DNA of 49,652 nucleotides from assembly GCA_051748085.1 (NCBI GenBank), contig JBNJHA010000014.1:1-49652 (forward strand). The letters run 5' to 3'. Under the pieces are notes generated by a model that was not told where the DNA came from, did not search any database, and saw nothing but the letters and a program-made list of their open reading frames with translations. This document shows, piece by piece, positions 34,002 to 43,068 of this stretch; within the stretch, counting starts at the first letter, position 1; every line of letters starts with the position of its first letter. The translations under genes were made by a program, and so were the position numbers. Source of the DNA: CAYNNQ01 sp051748085 (GTDB lineage: Bacteria; Desulfobacterota; Desulfovibrionia; Desulfovibrionales; Desulfonatronovibrionaceae).

Positions 34002-34943
34002 ATGTCCAGCCGATATTATACACTATCCGCCTATCTGCGCTCCAAATTCGGACAAAGGGTGCAAAAGATACCCCTGGATGGTCCTTTCAATTGTCCAAAC
34101 CGAGACGGGACTATCTCCCTTGACGGGTGCGCCTTTTGCAACCCCAAAGGGTCCGGGACCGGCCTGCGGGAAAAAGGTCTGTCCCTTCCGGAGCAATACG
34201 CGCACTGGCAAGCCAGGTTCAGAAAAAAATACAAAGCCGCCCTGTTCATGATTTACCTGCAGTCATATACAAACACATACGGACCTGTCACAAAATTGCA
34301 AAAAATTCTAGAAGAACTTTCCTCCCTCCCGGATTGTGCAGGACTGTGCATAGGCACGCGCCCGGATTGCCTGGACTTGGAAAAGATAAAACTAATAGCA
34401 GGCCAGGAATGGGAAGAAACATGGTTGGATATCGGTCTGCAAAGCCGCCATGACAATACTCTTGAACTTATAAACAGAGGGCATACCGCCCGGGATTTTG
34501 CCTGGGCCTGCGAACTTGCTCAAAGACATGGCCTTAAAGTCTGCGCCCATGTCATCGCCGGACTTCCAGGTGAAAATCTGGATCATTTCCTGGAAACTAT
34601 CCACTTTCTGAACCAACTTCAGGTTCAGGGCGTTAAAATTCATAACCTCTATATCTGCCGGGAAACCAGAATAGCGGACTGGTTTTATGCCGGCAAATAT
34701 GAACCGCTGACTTTTGAAGAATACATATCCTGGACCTGTGAAGGCCTGTTACATTTAAATCCCAGTGTCGTCATTCACAGGCTGAACGGTGACCCCGCTC
34801 CCGGAGAGCTTATCGGCCCGCGCTGGGCCAGCCGCAAGCAGGGAATTATATCCGAAATCCGCCACCGTCTGCAGACCCGCAATGTCTGGCAGGGACAGAA
34901 AATTCATCCGCAAAAAATTCCGGCCTGGTTTAAACGCCAATAA
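34002..34943 (+). CDS. TIGR01212-family radical SAM protein (YhcC-like)
   Basis: Cytoplasmic radical SAM enzyme of unknown reaction; 313 residues. The iron-sulfur cluster cysteines are in CPNRDGTISLDGCAFC near residue 28, the long-spaced pattern of the YhcC/TIGR01212 group rather than plain CxxxCxxC. Other typical segments are IYLQSYTNTYG, GTRPDCLDLEKIKLIAG, DIGLQSRHDNTLELINRGH and GLPGENLDHFLETI. GGAG lies 9 bases before the ATG. The adjacent ogt gene starts one base after its stop. Confidence 0.88.
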   Translation: MSSRYYTLSAYLRSKFGQRVQKIPLDGPFNCPNRDGTISLDGCAFCNPKGSGTGLREKGLSLPEQYAHWQARFRKKYKAALFMIYLQSYTNTYGPVTKLQKILEELSSLPDCAGLCIGTRPDCLDLEKIKLIAGQEWEETWLDIGLQSRHDNTLELINRGHTARDFAWACELAQRHGLKVCAHVIAGLPGENLDHFLETIHFLNQLQVQGVKIHNLYICRETRIADWFYAGKYEPLTFEEYISWTCEGLLHLNPSVVIHRLNGDPAPGELIGPRWASRKQGIISEIRHRLQTRNVWQGQKIHPQKIPAWFKRQ

Positions 34944-34944
34944 C

Positions 34945-35424
34945 ATGCCCCAAATGAATTCCAATATAGAAACAATTCCGGTTGCCGGGCTTACCCTGCA
35001 GCTTATCTGGCACGGTAATGAGCTGCAGAACACACGCATCATTCCGGAAAAAAAAGAAATCAGCGGCATTGATTTCTTACGTCTTCAATCCCCGCAACTG
35101 ACCAAGGCTTTGACTGAATACAGCCAGCTGTCCTGGACAATAATCCGGGAAACCAAACTCCCTTTCACAGGCCAAACCCCGTTTATGTGCAGCGTCCTGA
35201 ATACACTGCGTTCCAACGTGCCTTTCGGACAAACCATTACCTACGGAGAACTGGCTGAATTAAGCGGATATCCCCGAGCAGCCAGGGCCGTCGGCAGATG
35301 CATGGCCAAAAATCCCTGGCCGGTTGTCATACCCTGCCATCGGGTTGTGGGATGCAATTCTCTGGGCGGATTCAGTTCCGGCCCGGCAATAAAAAAAATG
35401 CTGCTTGATCTGGAAAAACAGTAA
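34945..35424 (+). CDS. ogt: Methylated-DNA--protein cysteine methyltransferase family
   Basis: Suicide repair protein that removes alkyl groups from O6-guanine; 159 residues from the ATG giving MPQMNSNIE (a second ATG three codons later is equally possible). The DNA-binding and active-site core is intact: VPFGQTITYGELAELSGYPRAARAVGRCMAKNP followed by VVIPCHRVVGCNSLGGFSSG, the PCHRV cysteine being the alkyl acceptor. The N-terminal half is short and divergent, as in Ogt/MGMT relatives. The following 35425-35525 spacer shows no clear terminator hairpin. Confidence 0.88.
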   Translation: MPQMNSNIETIPVAGLTLQLIWHGNELQNTRIIPEKKEISGIDFLRLQSPQLTKALTEYSQLSWTIIRETKLPFTGQTPFMCSVLNTLRSNVPFGQTITYGELAELSGYPRAARAVGRCMAKNPWPVVIPCHRVVGCNSLGGFSSGPAIKKMLLDLEKQ

Positions 35425-35525
35425 CTATTCCCCGCGCGTAACCATTAACCACCAAACGTTCACCAACAGGGATTAAGAGGATAAAGCACAAAAATCCATG
35501 CCTTGCGTCGAAGAGCCGGAAAAAC

Positions 35526-38159
35526 TTACGGCCGGACCACCATGAGATAGGATTTATCCATATCCAGATATTTGCGGGCCACCTTGCGGATATCCTCGGC
35601 GCTCATATCCCTGACCTCTTCAATAATCTTGCGGTTGAAGTCCAGATCAAATCCACGCGTAATAAGATTGGCAGCTTCATTACTGCGCGAAGCCAAAGTC
35701 TGATGGCCGCGGTAATAATTCGCGGATATCATGTTAACCGCCCGTTTTATATATTTCTCATCCAGCAGTTCCTCCTGCATGCGGGCTGCTATTTCCTTAA
35801 AACCGGAAATGGCTTCTTTTTCTTTTTCCGGATAGGTTCCGATATAAAAAGCAAGAAAACCCTGTTTTGGAGACTGCCATAGAAAGGAAGTCACGGTATA
35901 TCCCAATCCCTTTTCATCCCGCAATTCCCGAAATAATATACCTCCCTGCCCGGCCAGAACAGTCTTTAAGATCTTGAGCGCGGGCAAGGATTCATCCCTC
36001 AAACCCGGAACTGGAAACACAAGCATCACGTGCGCTTGATTTCTGTCCTCAAGACTGAACGCTTTATCATGTTCCGCGGACCAGAGATTATCTTCAGATT
36101 TGAAATCGGCCCCAACTTCCCTGTGGCTAAGCTCGCGAACCAGGCTATTAAGCGGATCGCGTTCTATCTGCCCGCAAACCGTGATCACGCAGGGCCGGGC
36201 AAACTGTCTTTCCCAGAAGTCGCGGACTTCGCCCGCGGTCATTGACTGCAGGGCAGAATCACGCCCCAAGTGAAAATTGCTTAACGGACCTTTGGAAAAA
36301 AGAAAGGGAAATATCCTGCGAAACATAAATCCCAGGGGCTGATCATCACGGGAAGCGATCTCGGACCTTTGATCATTTATGGCCTTTTGGACTTCCATGG
36401 CTGAAAAAGCCGGAGAAAAAAGCATCTCCCGGACCAAATCATACATATCACCGCTGTACCGCACCGGAAATCTGGCCTGTAATGAAAATTTGTCCCGGCT
36501 GGAAGCGGCATCAAGATCGGCAGCCCGGCTGGCTAGAAAATCCTGAATCTCCGTGGCCGTCATATTCGTTGTCCCCCGAATCAGACTTCGAGCAGTAAGC
36601 TCGGCCAGGCCGGCATCTTTTTCGGTCAGCATTTCATCGCCGCCCGGCCAGGAAACATTCAGGGCGGTATACGGCAGACTTTGGTCTTCCAGTATAACCA
36701 GGGTTTGCCCCTGTCCCAGATCCAGGATTTCCCGGTCTTTTCCTTTGTATTTTTTTTCGCGCTCGTCCTGTTCCCTGCCTTCCCGTAAAGGCCAATTGGA
36801 AAGCAACATATCTTTAAAAGCATCCTGTTCCACAGAAACCGAGTCGGGCAATAAGATCATCGCGTTCAGACGTTCCGGCCGCAGGTAAAGGTCAATGCTC
36901 TCCTGGATCATCTTTTCATCAACCTTATGCAGCTCGGATATATATTTATCTCCTGCCCGGGTGGAATGTTCAAAAAACTGAAAATAGCCCAGTTTGGAGG
37001 CGAGCCCCCCGAGGGTTTCCTTGGTACTGAACAGATCGTCCTCTATATTCATTTTGGCCCGGTGCAATATTTGAGAATCGAAGGCTTCCGCGGTAAGATC
37101 GGCCGCCTCGGCGCTAAACTCCTTCCAGAACTGATCCACGCTGTCCGGAGGCAAAACGACATGCATGTAAAGCATCCCGGCCCGCTCAAGCATAACAGCC
37201 GAACAGGATATCTGATCCACCAACTGCTTTTCATACTTGAATTTTCTATACAGGCGGGAGGTCATGTCCCCGCCGAGCATATAGGACAAGAGTTCGATGT
37301 CGCAGGCCCGGGGGGAACTCAAGGCCGGGATGGGAAAGGCTATGCCCAAATAAGCCTTTTTCCACGGTCCGGTGCGGACATCTATGCGCGGCTTTTCCTG
37401 CTTTCCGTCCACGTCCAGCGGCTGCGGCGGCATAACCGGATGTGTGTTGCGCAAATCACCAAACTGACTGCGCACCTGCTTTAACACCTCTTCCTTTTGC
37501 ACATCGCCGCAGACAACCAGCAGCATGGATTGCGGCTGATACAAACGGTCAATATAGTCTTTTAAATCCTGAGAGCTGATTTCTTTTACCGTGTCGGCAT
37601 AACCGATAATCGGCCGCGAATAAGGCATTCCCTTCCAGACATTGCCCTGCAGCGATTTAAAAAGCAATTGCCCCGGATTGTCTTCTCCTCTTTCCAGCTC
37701 AGCCAGGACAACACTTTTTTCACTCTTGAGTTCAGCCGGGTCAAAAACAGATCCGAAAATCATGTCTTTTAAAACATCCACGCCCAGTTTCCATTCATCC
37801 CTGGGCAAATCAATCTTATACATAGTGTAATCGAAACTGGTTCCGGCATTAAGACTTCCTCCGGCGCTTTCCACCTCGGAAGCTATCTCTCCCGGCCCCC
37901 GTCTTTCAGTGCCCTTGAAAACCATATGCTCCAAAAGATGGCTGATACCGGCTTCGCGTGGTTTTTCATAGGCTGATCCGGCATGGACGTATAAACGCAT
38001 GGAGACAAGCGGAAAACGATCATCCTCTTGTATAAGGACTTGCAGCCCGTTCTCCAAAAGCACAAGTTCTTCCGCCCGGGCTTCAAAGGCGGTCCCCAGA
38101 TTCGATCCGACAAGCATGCAAAACATCCCTATGGTTATAAAAAAATGACGCAAAAACAT
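35526..38159 (-). CDS. Periplasmic M16 metallopeptidase (pitrilysin type)
   Basis: Zinc peptidase, 877 residues, with a signal peptide (MFLRHFFITIGMFCMLVGSN…ARA) that places it in the periplasm. The inverted zinc motif HLLEH is at residues 74-78, and the distal Glu is in the following SVVLAELERGE segment. Two tandem M16 units are visible: the N-terminal unit is active, and a C-terminal half from about residue 460 lacks HxxEH and probably closes the chamber. The substrate is unknown. Its start abuts the stop of the PilZ gene, so the two are probably translated together. Confidence 0.88.
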   Translation of the reverse strand: MFLRHFFITIGMFCMLVGSNLGTAFEARAEELVLLENGLQVLIQEDDRFPLVSMRLYVHAGSAYEKPREAGISHLLEHMVFKGTERRGPGEIASEVESAGGSLNAGTSFDYTMYKIDLPRDEWKLGVDVLKDMIFGSVFDPAELKSEKSVVLAELERGEDNPGQLLFKSLQGNVWKGMPYSRPIIGYADTVKEISSQDLKDYIDRLYQPQSMLLVVCGDVQKEEVLKQVRSQFGDLRNTHPVMPPQPLDVDGKQEKPRIDVRTGPWKKAYLGIAFPIPALSSPRACDIELLSYMLGGDMTSRLYRKFKYEKQLVDQISCSAVMLERAGMLYMHVVLPPDSVDQFWKEFSAEAADLTAEAFDSQILHRAKMNIEDDLFSTKETLGGLASKLGYFQFFEHSTRAGDKYISELHKVDEKMIQESIDLYLRPERLNAMILLPDSVSVEQDAFKDMLLSNWPLREGREQDEREKKYKGKDREILDLGQGQTLVILEDQSLPYTALNVSWPGGDEMLTEKDAGLAELTARSLIRGTTNMTATEIQDFLASRAADLDAASSRDKFSLQARFPVRYSGDMYDLVREMLFSPAFSAMEVQKAINDQRSEIASRDDQPLGFMFRRIFPFLFSKGPLSNFHLGRDSALQSMTAGEVRDFWERQFARPCVITVCGQIERDPLNSLVRELSHREVGADFKSEDNLWSAEHDKAFSLEDRNQAHVMLVFPVPGLRDESLPALKILKTVLAGQGGILFRELRDEKGLGYTVTSFLWQSPKQGFLAFYIGTYPEKEKEAISGFKEIAARMQEELLDEKYIKRAVNMISANYYRGHQTLASRSNEAANLITRGFDLDFNRKIIEEVRDMSAEDIRKVARKYLDMDKSYLMVVRP

Positions 38160-38543
38160 CTAATACTCCGCCGCCGTATCGGCTTCATTGATAATTTTAA
38201 AGGCATGTGAAAAAAGTTCCCGATCCACCGCGTCAGCATCCTCGGCATGCAGCTTGATAAAATTACGCAAATGACCAAAACTCACTTCATCCATACTCAC
38301 AAAGGACAAAGCCGTCCCGGCTTCATCTATGCGTTTGACCACAACCTTAAAACGCATTTCAACGCCGGAATCCAGAACAAGCTTCAAGCGGCATTCTTCT
38401 CCCGGCTCTACTTCCACAACCTGGGACAACAGCACTCCTTTGAGGCTTATATTGGCCGTCCGGACATTAAAAACCCCGCTCGGGCAATGCAGACGGGCGA
38501 AAGAATCAATTTTCACTCGCATTCTTTTTCTGCTTTCCGGCAT
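38160..38543 (-). CDS. PilZ-domain protein, probable c-di-GMP receptor
   Basis: Single-domain cytoplasmic protein of 127 residues. The c-di-GMP motif RxxxR is visible as RKRMR (residues 5-9), and the second motif (D/N)xSxxG appears as ANISLKGVLL. The C-terminal extension (about residue 90 on) is helical and not recognised. It is first in a two-gene unit with the M16 protease. Confidence 0.8.
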   Translation of the reverse strand: MPESRKRMRVKIDSFARLHCPSGVFNVRTANISLKGVLLSQVVEVEPGEECRLKLVLDSGVEMRFKVVVKRIDEAGTALSFVSMDEVSFGHLRNFIKLHAEDADAVDRELFSHAFKIINEADTAAEY

Positions 38544-38621
38544 TTGATTCTCCTCTTCTTAAAAGATCAATACCTTTTGCCGGAAAAATTTTCAACGCAA
38601 TTCAGCAGAAAGTCAAAAATA

Positions 38622-38744
38622 GTTTTCAATTCGGAAATGAACTTTTTATATAACTGGTTTCCATCCGGAAATTCAAAAATTCCGGATTTAGAAATATCGG
38701 GTTTTCAATTCGGAAATGAGATTTTTTCCTATTTAAAAAGGAAA
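38622..38744. promoter_or_regulatory. Repeat-rich control region upstream of the bd-like/octaheme genes
   Basis: GTTTTCAATTCGGAAATGA occurs exactly twice (38622-38640 and 38701-38719), 79 bases apart. Between them is a perfect inverted repeat, ATCCGGAA (38663-38670) and TTCCGGAT (38680-38687). A third element pairs TTTCCT (38725-38730) with AGGAAA (38739-38744). The direct repeats and the palindrome share the word CGGAAAT. Most likely these are binding sites for a regulator of the cytochrome genes at 38941 or of the divergent PilZ gene. No other gene is seen in 38544-38940. Confidence 0.55.
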
Positions 38745-38940
38745 TTAAGTGATTATAAGCGAGCGCATCTTAATACGTGATCGAATAATTACGAAAATTG
38801 ACGCCGTTAAATTGGAAAGGAACTATCTCCGGGTGGAAACTGACTAAAATAAACTGCAGAAATTTGGTTGACTGTGGCTTAATTTTTAGACAAATTTCAA
38901 GGAAAATATAAATTTATTACAGGAACAAAAAGGGGGACCC

Positions 38941-39996
38941 ATGATAGCGAACGAACTCATACCAGCGGCGGACGCGATTCCGGTTGCCTGGGGGTGGCTT
39001 TACTTCCTTTTGATACTCACCTTTGTCCTGCACCTCCTTTTTATGAATGTTATGCTCGGATCGGCGATAATGGCCTTTATCCATGACCTGCGGGGGAAAA
39101 ACACCGCAGTGAGCAAGGACATCTCCACCAAGCTCCCGTACGCCATCGCCTTCACCATCAATCTGGGCGTGGCCCCTTTTCTTTTCCTGCAGGTAATTTA
39201 CGGGCATTTCATCTACACAAGCTCGGTGCTCATGGCCGCATACTGGCTCTCGGCCATCGCTCTTTTGATTCTTCTCTACTACAGCGCATACATCTATGAC
39301 TTCCGCTTCGATAAGATGCCCGGCAGCCGGACCTTTTTTATCGGCCTGAGCGTTATTCTGGGCCTCATAGTCGCCTTTTTGTTCGTCAACAACATGACTT
39401 TGATGCTCCGGCCGGAAGCCTGGAACGAATATTTCGCCAACCGCTCCGGGACCATCCTCAACCTGGACGATCCCATGCTCTGGCCGCGTTATCTGCACTT
39501 TATAACCGCTTCCGTGGCCGTGGCCGGGCTCTTTCAGGCGGTCATGGCCAAACTGCGCCCCGCCCTGCCGGACCGGGGAGAAAGAATCGAACAGGGCATG
39601 AAATGGTTCACCTACGCCACTGTTTTGCAGATAATAATTGGGCTCTGGTTTTTGATCAGCCTGCCCCAGGAAGTCATGCTCAGTTTCATGGGTGGTTCCG
39701 GGCTGAACACAGCCATATTCCTGCTCGGAGTGTCCGCGGCCGTAGTCTCTCTGGCCTTCGGGTTTACCCGCCGGGTCTGGCCGGTAACGGCCACCATCGC
39801 CGCAACCGTTGTCTTTATGGCTCTGATCCGCGATCTGGTCCGCGTGGAATTTCTAAGGCCGTACTTTCATCCGTCCGATCTGAAACTAATTCCGCAGTAC
39901 TCTCCCATGATCGTCTTCTTTATCATCCTCGTCCTCGGCCTGGCGCTCGTGGCCTACATGCTGAACCTGGCCGCCAAAACCGGAAAGGAGGGCTAA
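38941..39996 (+). CDS. Cytochrome bd-like membrane subunit
   Basis: Integral membrane protein, 351 residues, about nine helices. Its layout recalls CydA: helix 1 has His31 (LTFVLHLLFMNVMLGS), comparable with the haem ligand in CydA helix 1, and His187 lies in WPRYLHFITASVAVAGLF, comparable with CydA His186. A further helix carries INLGVAPFLFLQVIYGHF. It has no signal peptide and no CxxCH motif. AGGGGG precedes the ATG. It is followed directly by the octaheme partner, so a two-subunit membrane redox complex is likely. Whether it reduces oxygen, oxidises quinol or does something else is not known. Confidence 0.65.
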   Translation: MIANELIPAADAIPVAWGWLYFLLILTFVLHLLFMNVMLGSAIMAFIHDLRGKNTAVSKDISTKLPYAIAFTINLGVAPFLFLQVIYGHFIYTSSVLMAAYWLSAIALLILLYYSAYIYDFRFDKMPGSRTFFIGLSVILGLIVAFLFVNNMTLMLRPEAWNEYFANRSGTILNLDDPMLWPRYLHFITASVAVAGLFQAVMAKLRPALPDRGERIEQGMKWFTYATVLQIIIGLWFLISLPQEVMLSFMGGSGLNTAIFLLGVSAAVVSLAFGFTRRVWPVTATIAATVVFMALIRDLVRVEFLRPYFHPSDLKLIPQYSPMIVFFIILVLGLALVAYMLNLAAKTGKEG

Positions 39997-42663
39997 ATGA
40001 ATTATCCAATATGGGAACTCACTACCCTGGGCGGGGGCTTCTGGATTGCCTTGGTGGCGATTATTCACGTGTACGTGGCCCATTTCGCGGTCGGCGGCGG
40101 ACTGTTTTTGGTCCTTTGCGAAAAAAAGGCCTACCGGGAAAACTCCCAGGCCATACTGGATTACACTGAAAGGCACACCAAATTTTTCCTGCTTTTGACC
40201 ATGGTCTTCGGCGGGCTCACCGGAGTGGGGATATGGTTCACCATCTCCCTCTTGTCTCCCGGGGCCACATCGGTTCTGATCCACAATTTCGTTTTCGGCT
40301 GGGCCGCGGAATGGGTGTTTTTTGTCGGGGAAATAGTGGCCCTTTTCATCTATTTTTACACCTTCGGCAAGATGCAGAGACAAAAGCACCTGACCATCGG
40401 CTGGATCTATTTCATCTGCGCATGGATGTCCCTTTTCATCATAACCGGAATAATTGATTTCATGCTCACTCCCGGGACGTGGCTGGAAAACCGCAATTTC
40501 TGGAGCGGGTTTTTCAATCCCACGTTCTGGCCTTCGGTGTTTTTCCGCACCTTTATCGCCTTTGTGTTCGCCTCCATATTCGCCCTGGTCACCTCGTCCT
40601 TTCTAAAGGATGACAAGACCCGGCAGACCATGATGCGCTACGCGGTCAAATGGATGCCCGTGCCCTTCATCCTCATGCTCGCCTCCGGTTACTGGTATCT
40701 GCAGGCCGTGCCCCCGGAGACCAGGGAAATTATCCTCAAGGTCTCCCCGGAAATGCGCACCTATATGGACTGGTTCATATATCTTTCCCCGATATTGTTC
40801 CTGGCTATACTGGCCATGAGCATCCGTCTGCCCAAGGGACTGCAGCGAACCGCCACACTGGTCCTTTTGATCCTCGGGCTCTTGTACATGGGCTCGTTTG
40901 AATTCCTGCGCGAGGGCGGGCGCCGGCCCTATCTGATACACGGGTATATGTACTCCAATTCCATCCCCGTATCCCAGGCACAGGAGATAAACAGGCAAGG
41001 CGTCCTTAAAACCGCCAAATGGACGGAGCACAAAAAAATCACACCGCAAAACCGGATAAGCGCCGGGGAGGAGATATTTCAACTGGAATGCTCCAGCTGC
41101 CATTCCATAGGCGGGCCCATGCATGACATTCTGCCCCTGACCGAAAAGTTCGAGACCGTGTACGGCATGGACTCCATGCTGAACGGCATGGGCAAGATAA
41201 ACAATTACATGCCTCCCTTCCTGGGGACGCGCAGCGAACGCGAGGCCCTGGCCGCGTATATAGTCAGGGACCTTAACGGGTATAAGAAACAGGAAACCGA
41301 ATACGAGCCGAAACAGCTCGAGTATGAAGTCCCGGGATATGAAAAAGAGGACGAGTACGTACTCCTGGCCTGGAATAATCTGGGCATGCACTGCATCTCA
41401 GACAGTGATCCGTACTGGATACTTTTGCCTCCGGCCAATGATTTGTTCGCCCAGCTCATCCGCAAGGGCGACTTCCCGGAAATCGTTACCGAAGGGGTCA
41501 AACTCCGCTATAAAGTAGAAAGCGGGTTTGAAAATCCGGCCGCTGAAGTCGAGTTCTGGAAATATTCGAAGTCACTTGTGGGCAAAAAACTGCCTGAAAA
41601 TGTCGGCGTCTCCGGAAATCCGGTCACGGACGGGGAAATGCATTTAAGCGAAGACCTTGGGGCTTTCGAAGCTTCCCTGGTCCCGGTAGTGCCCTATCCG
41701 GAGGACGGCTCGTTCAATCCCTATCCCCTGTACACGGTGGAGGCCGTGGACGAGGAAAACGGGGAAGTTTTGGCCAGGACCCGTTTCGTGGCCCCGACCT
41801 CCACGGAGATGGGCTGCAGGAACTGTCATGGCGGGGACTGGCGTGTGGACGGAGTGGCCGGATTCACGGACGAAACATCCGCGGATATCTTAAAGGTCCA
41901 CGACCGTATCAACCAGACCGACCTGCTGAAAAAGGCGGAGGCGGGGAACCCCATGCTTTGCCAGAGCTGTCACGCCGATCCGGTCCTGGGAACCGAGGGC
42001 GATCCGGAAATACCCAATTTTCCGGCGGCTATACACGGCTGGCACGCCAATTACCTCACGGACAGAGGAACCGAGGCCTGTTATAAATGTCATCCGTCAT
42101 CGGCCGCAGGACCTACAGGCTGTCTGCGTGGTGTACACGCCGGAGTGGGGTTGGACTGCGTCTCCTGCCACGGCACCCTGGAGGATCACGCCTTGAGCCT
42201 GCTTAAATTCGAAAAAGAAAAGGGCAAGGATGTGCATAAGCTCATGCGCCACCTTGAACCGCGCACAGTTAAAAGCAAGGAAGCCATCAATCCCAGGCTG
42301 CCCTGGATAAACGAGCCGGACTGTCTGAATTGCCATGTAGACTATGAAAAGCCGGCATCAAAAGACTTGAGTGCGTTTAATACCTGGACCGCGGGGCCGG
42401 AAGAACTCTTCCGCCTGCGGACAGACAACATGGGCATTATGTGCGAAGCCTGCCACGGCTCCACCCATGCCAACTATCCGGCGGACAATATATACGGTAA
42501 GGACCGGGACAACATCCCGCCCATGCAGTACCAGGGCAACAACCTGCCCATAGGCGCGGACAAAAACTGCCGGGTGTGCCATACAATGGACATGGACTTC
42601 AGTGCCCATCACCCGAATATGATCCGTGACTTCCGCAACCGAGAACTTATGCGCGAAAAATAA
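39997..42663 (+). CDS. Bd-like membrane domain fused to an octaheme c-type cytochrome
   Basis: 888 residues. Residues 1 to about 320 hold roughly nine helices resembling CydA: His24 and His29 in helix 1, and Glu105 and Glu112 in WAAEWVFFVGEIVALF, similar to the CydA glutamate pair. At the position of CydA His186 an Arg is found (VFFRTFIAF), so its haem set differs from its neighbour. From residue 350 on, eight CxxCH sites (at 365, 607, 655, 695, 721, 776, 816, 858) would bind c-type haem in the periplasm. A NLGMHCISDSDPYW segment marks a domain I recall from uncharacterised deltaproteobacterial cytochromes. AAGGAGG lies before the ATG, 1 base after the previous gene. Confidence 0.75.
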   Translation: MNYPIWELTTLGGGFWIALVAIIHVYVAHFAVGGGLFLVLCEKKAYRENSQAILDYTERHTKFFLLLTMVFGGLTGVGIWFTISLLSPGATSVLIHNFVFGWAAEWVFFVGEIVALFIYFYTFGKMQRQKHLTIGWIYFICAWMSLFIITGIIDFMLTPGTWLENRNFWSGFFNPTFWPSVFFRTFIAFVFASIFALVTSSFLKDDKTRQTMMRYAVKWMPVPFILMLASGYWYLQAVPPETREIILKVSPEMRTYMDWFIYLSPILFLAILAMSIRLPKGLQRTATLVLLILGLLYMGSFEFLREGGRRPYLIHGYMYSNSIPVSQAQEINRQGVLKTAKWTEHKKITPQNRISAGEEIFQLECSSCHSIGGPMHDILPLTEKFETVYGMDSMLNGMGKINNYMPPFLGTRSEREALAAYIVRDLNGYKKQETEYEPKQLEYEVPGYEKEDEYVLLAWNNLGMHCISDSDPYWILLPPANDLFAQLIRKGDFPEIVTEGVKLRYKVESGFENPAAEVEFWKYSKSLVGKKLPENVGVSGNPVTDGEMHLSEDLGAFEASLVPVVPYPEDGSFNPYPLYTVEAVDEENGEVLARTRFVAPTSTEMGCRNCHGGDWRVDGVAGFTDETSADILKVHDRINQTDLLKKAEAGNPMLCQSCHADPVLGTEGDPEIPNFPAAIHGWHANYLTDRGTEACYKCHPSSAAGPTGCLRGVHAGVGLDCVSCHGTLEDHALSLLKFEKEKGKDVHKLMRHLEPRTVKSKEAINPRLPWINEPDCLNCHVDYEKPASKDLSAFNTWTAGPEELFRLRTDNMGIMCEACHGSTHANYPADNIYGKDRDNIPPMQYQGNNLPIGADKNCRVCHTMDMDFSAHHPNMIRDFRNRELMREK

Positions 42664-42685
42664 ACCTGGTACTTGACTTTGCTTA

Positions 42686-42775
42686 TCCTCCAGGCCGGCG
42701 AGTCCGGAGGGGGCAGGCAACACCTTTTAGCGGGCATAAAAAAACCACAGGCCGAAAGCAGGAGAAGCAAAAAAT
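42686..42775. repeat. Dispersed repeat, copy B
   Basis: This second copy of the element at 15825-15914 lies directly after the octaheme gene. The core at 42738-42762 differs from copy A at one of 25 positions, and the GC-rich block starts at 42695, again 43 bases before the core. A plus-strand 63-codon frame and a minus-strand frame reading …LLLLLSACGFF… both cross it, but neither has a sound start and the repeat is not conserved as protein on the plus strand. Confidence 0.55.
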
Positions 42776-42813
42776 TTATTGAAGAGCTAAAAGACCTGGA
42801 CAAATTAGAATAC

Positions 42814-42849
42814 AACTCCCCGGTTTTGCTGAATTCCGGGGAGTTTTTT
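42814..42849 (+). terminator. Intrinsic terminator after the cytochrome genes
   Basis: AACTCCCCGG (42814-42823) and CCGGGGAGTT (42836-42845) form a perfect 10-bp stem with a 12-base loop, followed by a T-run to 42849. It ends the bd-like/octaheme transcript and separates it from the catabolic cluster. Confidence 0.92.
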
Positions 42850-42978
42850 ATTCTGCGCCCCTAATGCTGACGCAACTGCGAGGAATCAAACGCTTAAAAC
42901 GGCAAAAAAAATTGCTAAACAATTACAAAAAAACGGGCATTTTATTTGACAAATCCCAAAAAAAACACAAGCCTCTAT

Positions 42979-43009
42979 CCGGGCGTTCGCCCGGGGCCAT
43001 GCCGCCCCG
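42979..43009 (+). promoter_or_regulatory. Two adjacent GC-rich hairpins in the leader of the fusion gene
   Basis: CCGGGC-GTTC-GCCCGG (42979-42994) overlaps CGGGGC-CATGCC-GCCCCG (42992-43009), inside otherwise AT-rich leader. They overlap by three bases and cannot both form fully. A TTGACA lies upstream at 42946-42951, but its -10 is poor. The gap 42850-43068 holds no gene. Confidence 0.35.
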
Positions 43010-43068
43010 AATTGCGTCCGGAGCAGATAAATCACAAAATATCGGCATAAAATATAAGGAGTATTCGA

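Noticed and set aside
40603..41391. Minus-strand frame of 262 codons within the octaheme gene
   Set aside because: Antisense to clear CxxCH-bearing coding sequence, no Shine-Dalgarno and no family resemblance.
42609..42815. Small lipoprotein on the minus strand (LLLLLSACGFF)
   Set aside because: The TTG start falls at the base of the terminator stem and the frame runs into antisense of the cytochrome gene; kept only as an alternative reading of the dispersed repeat.
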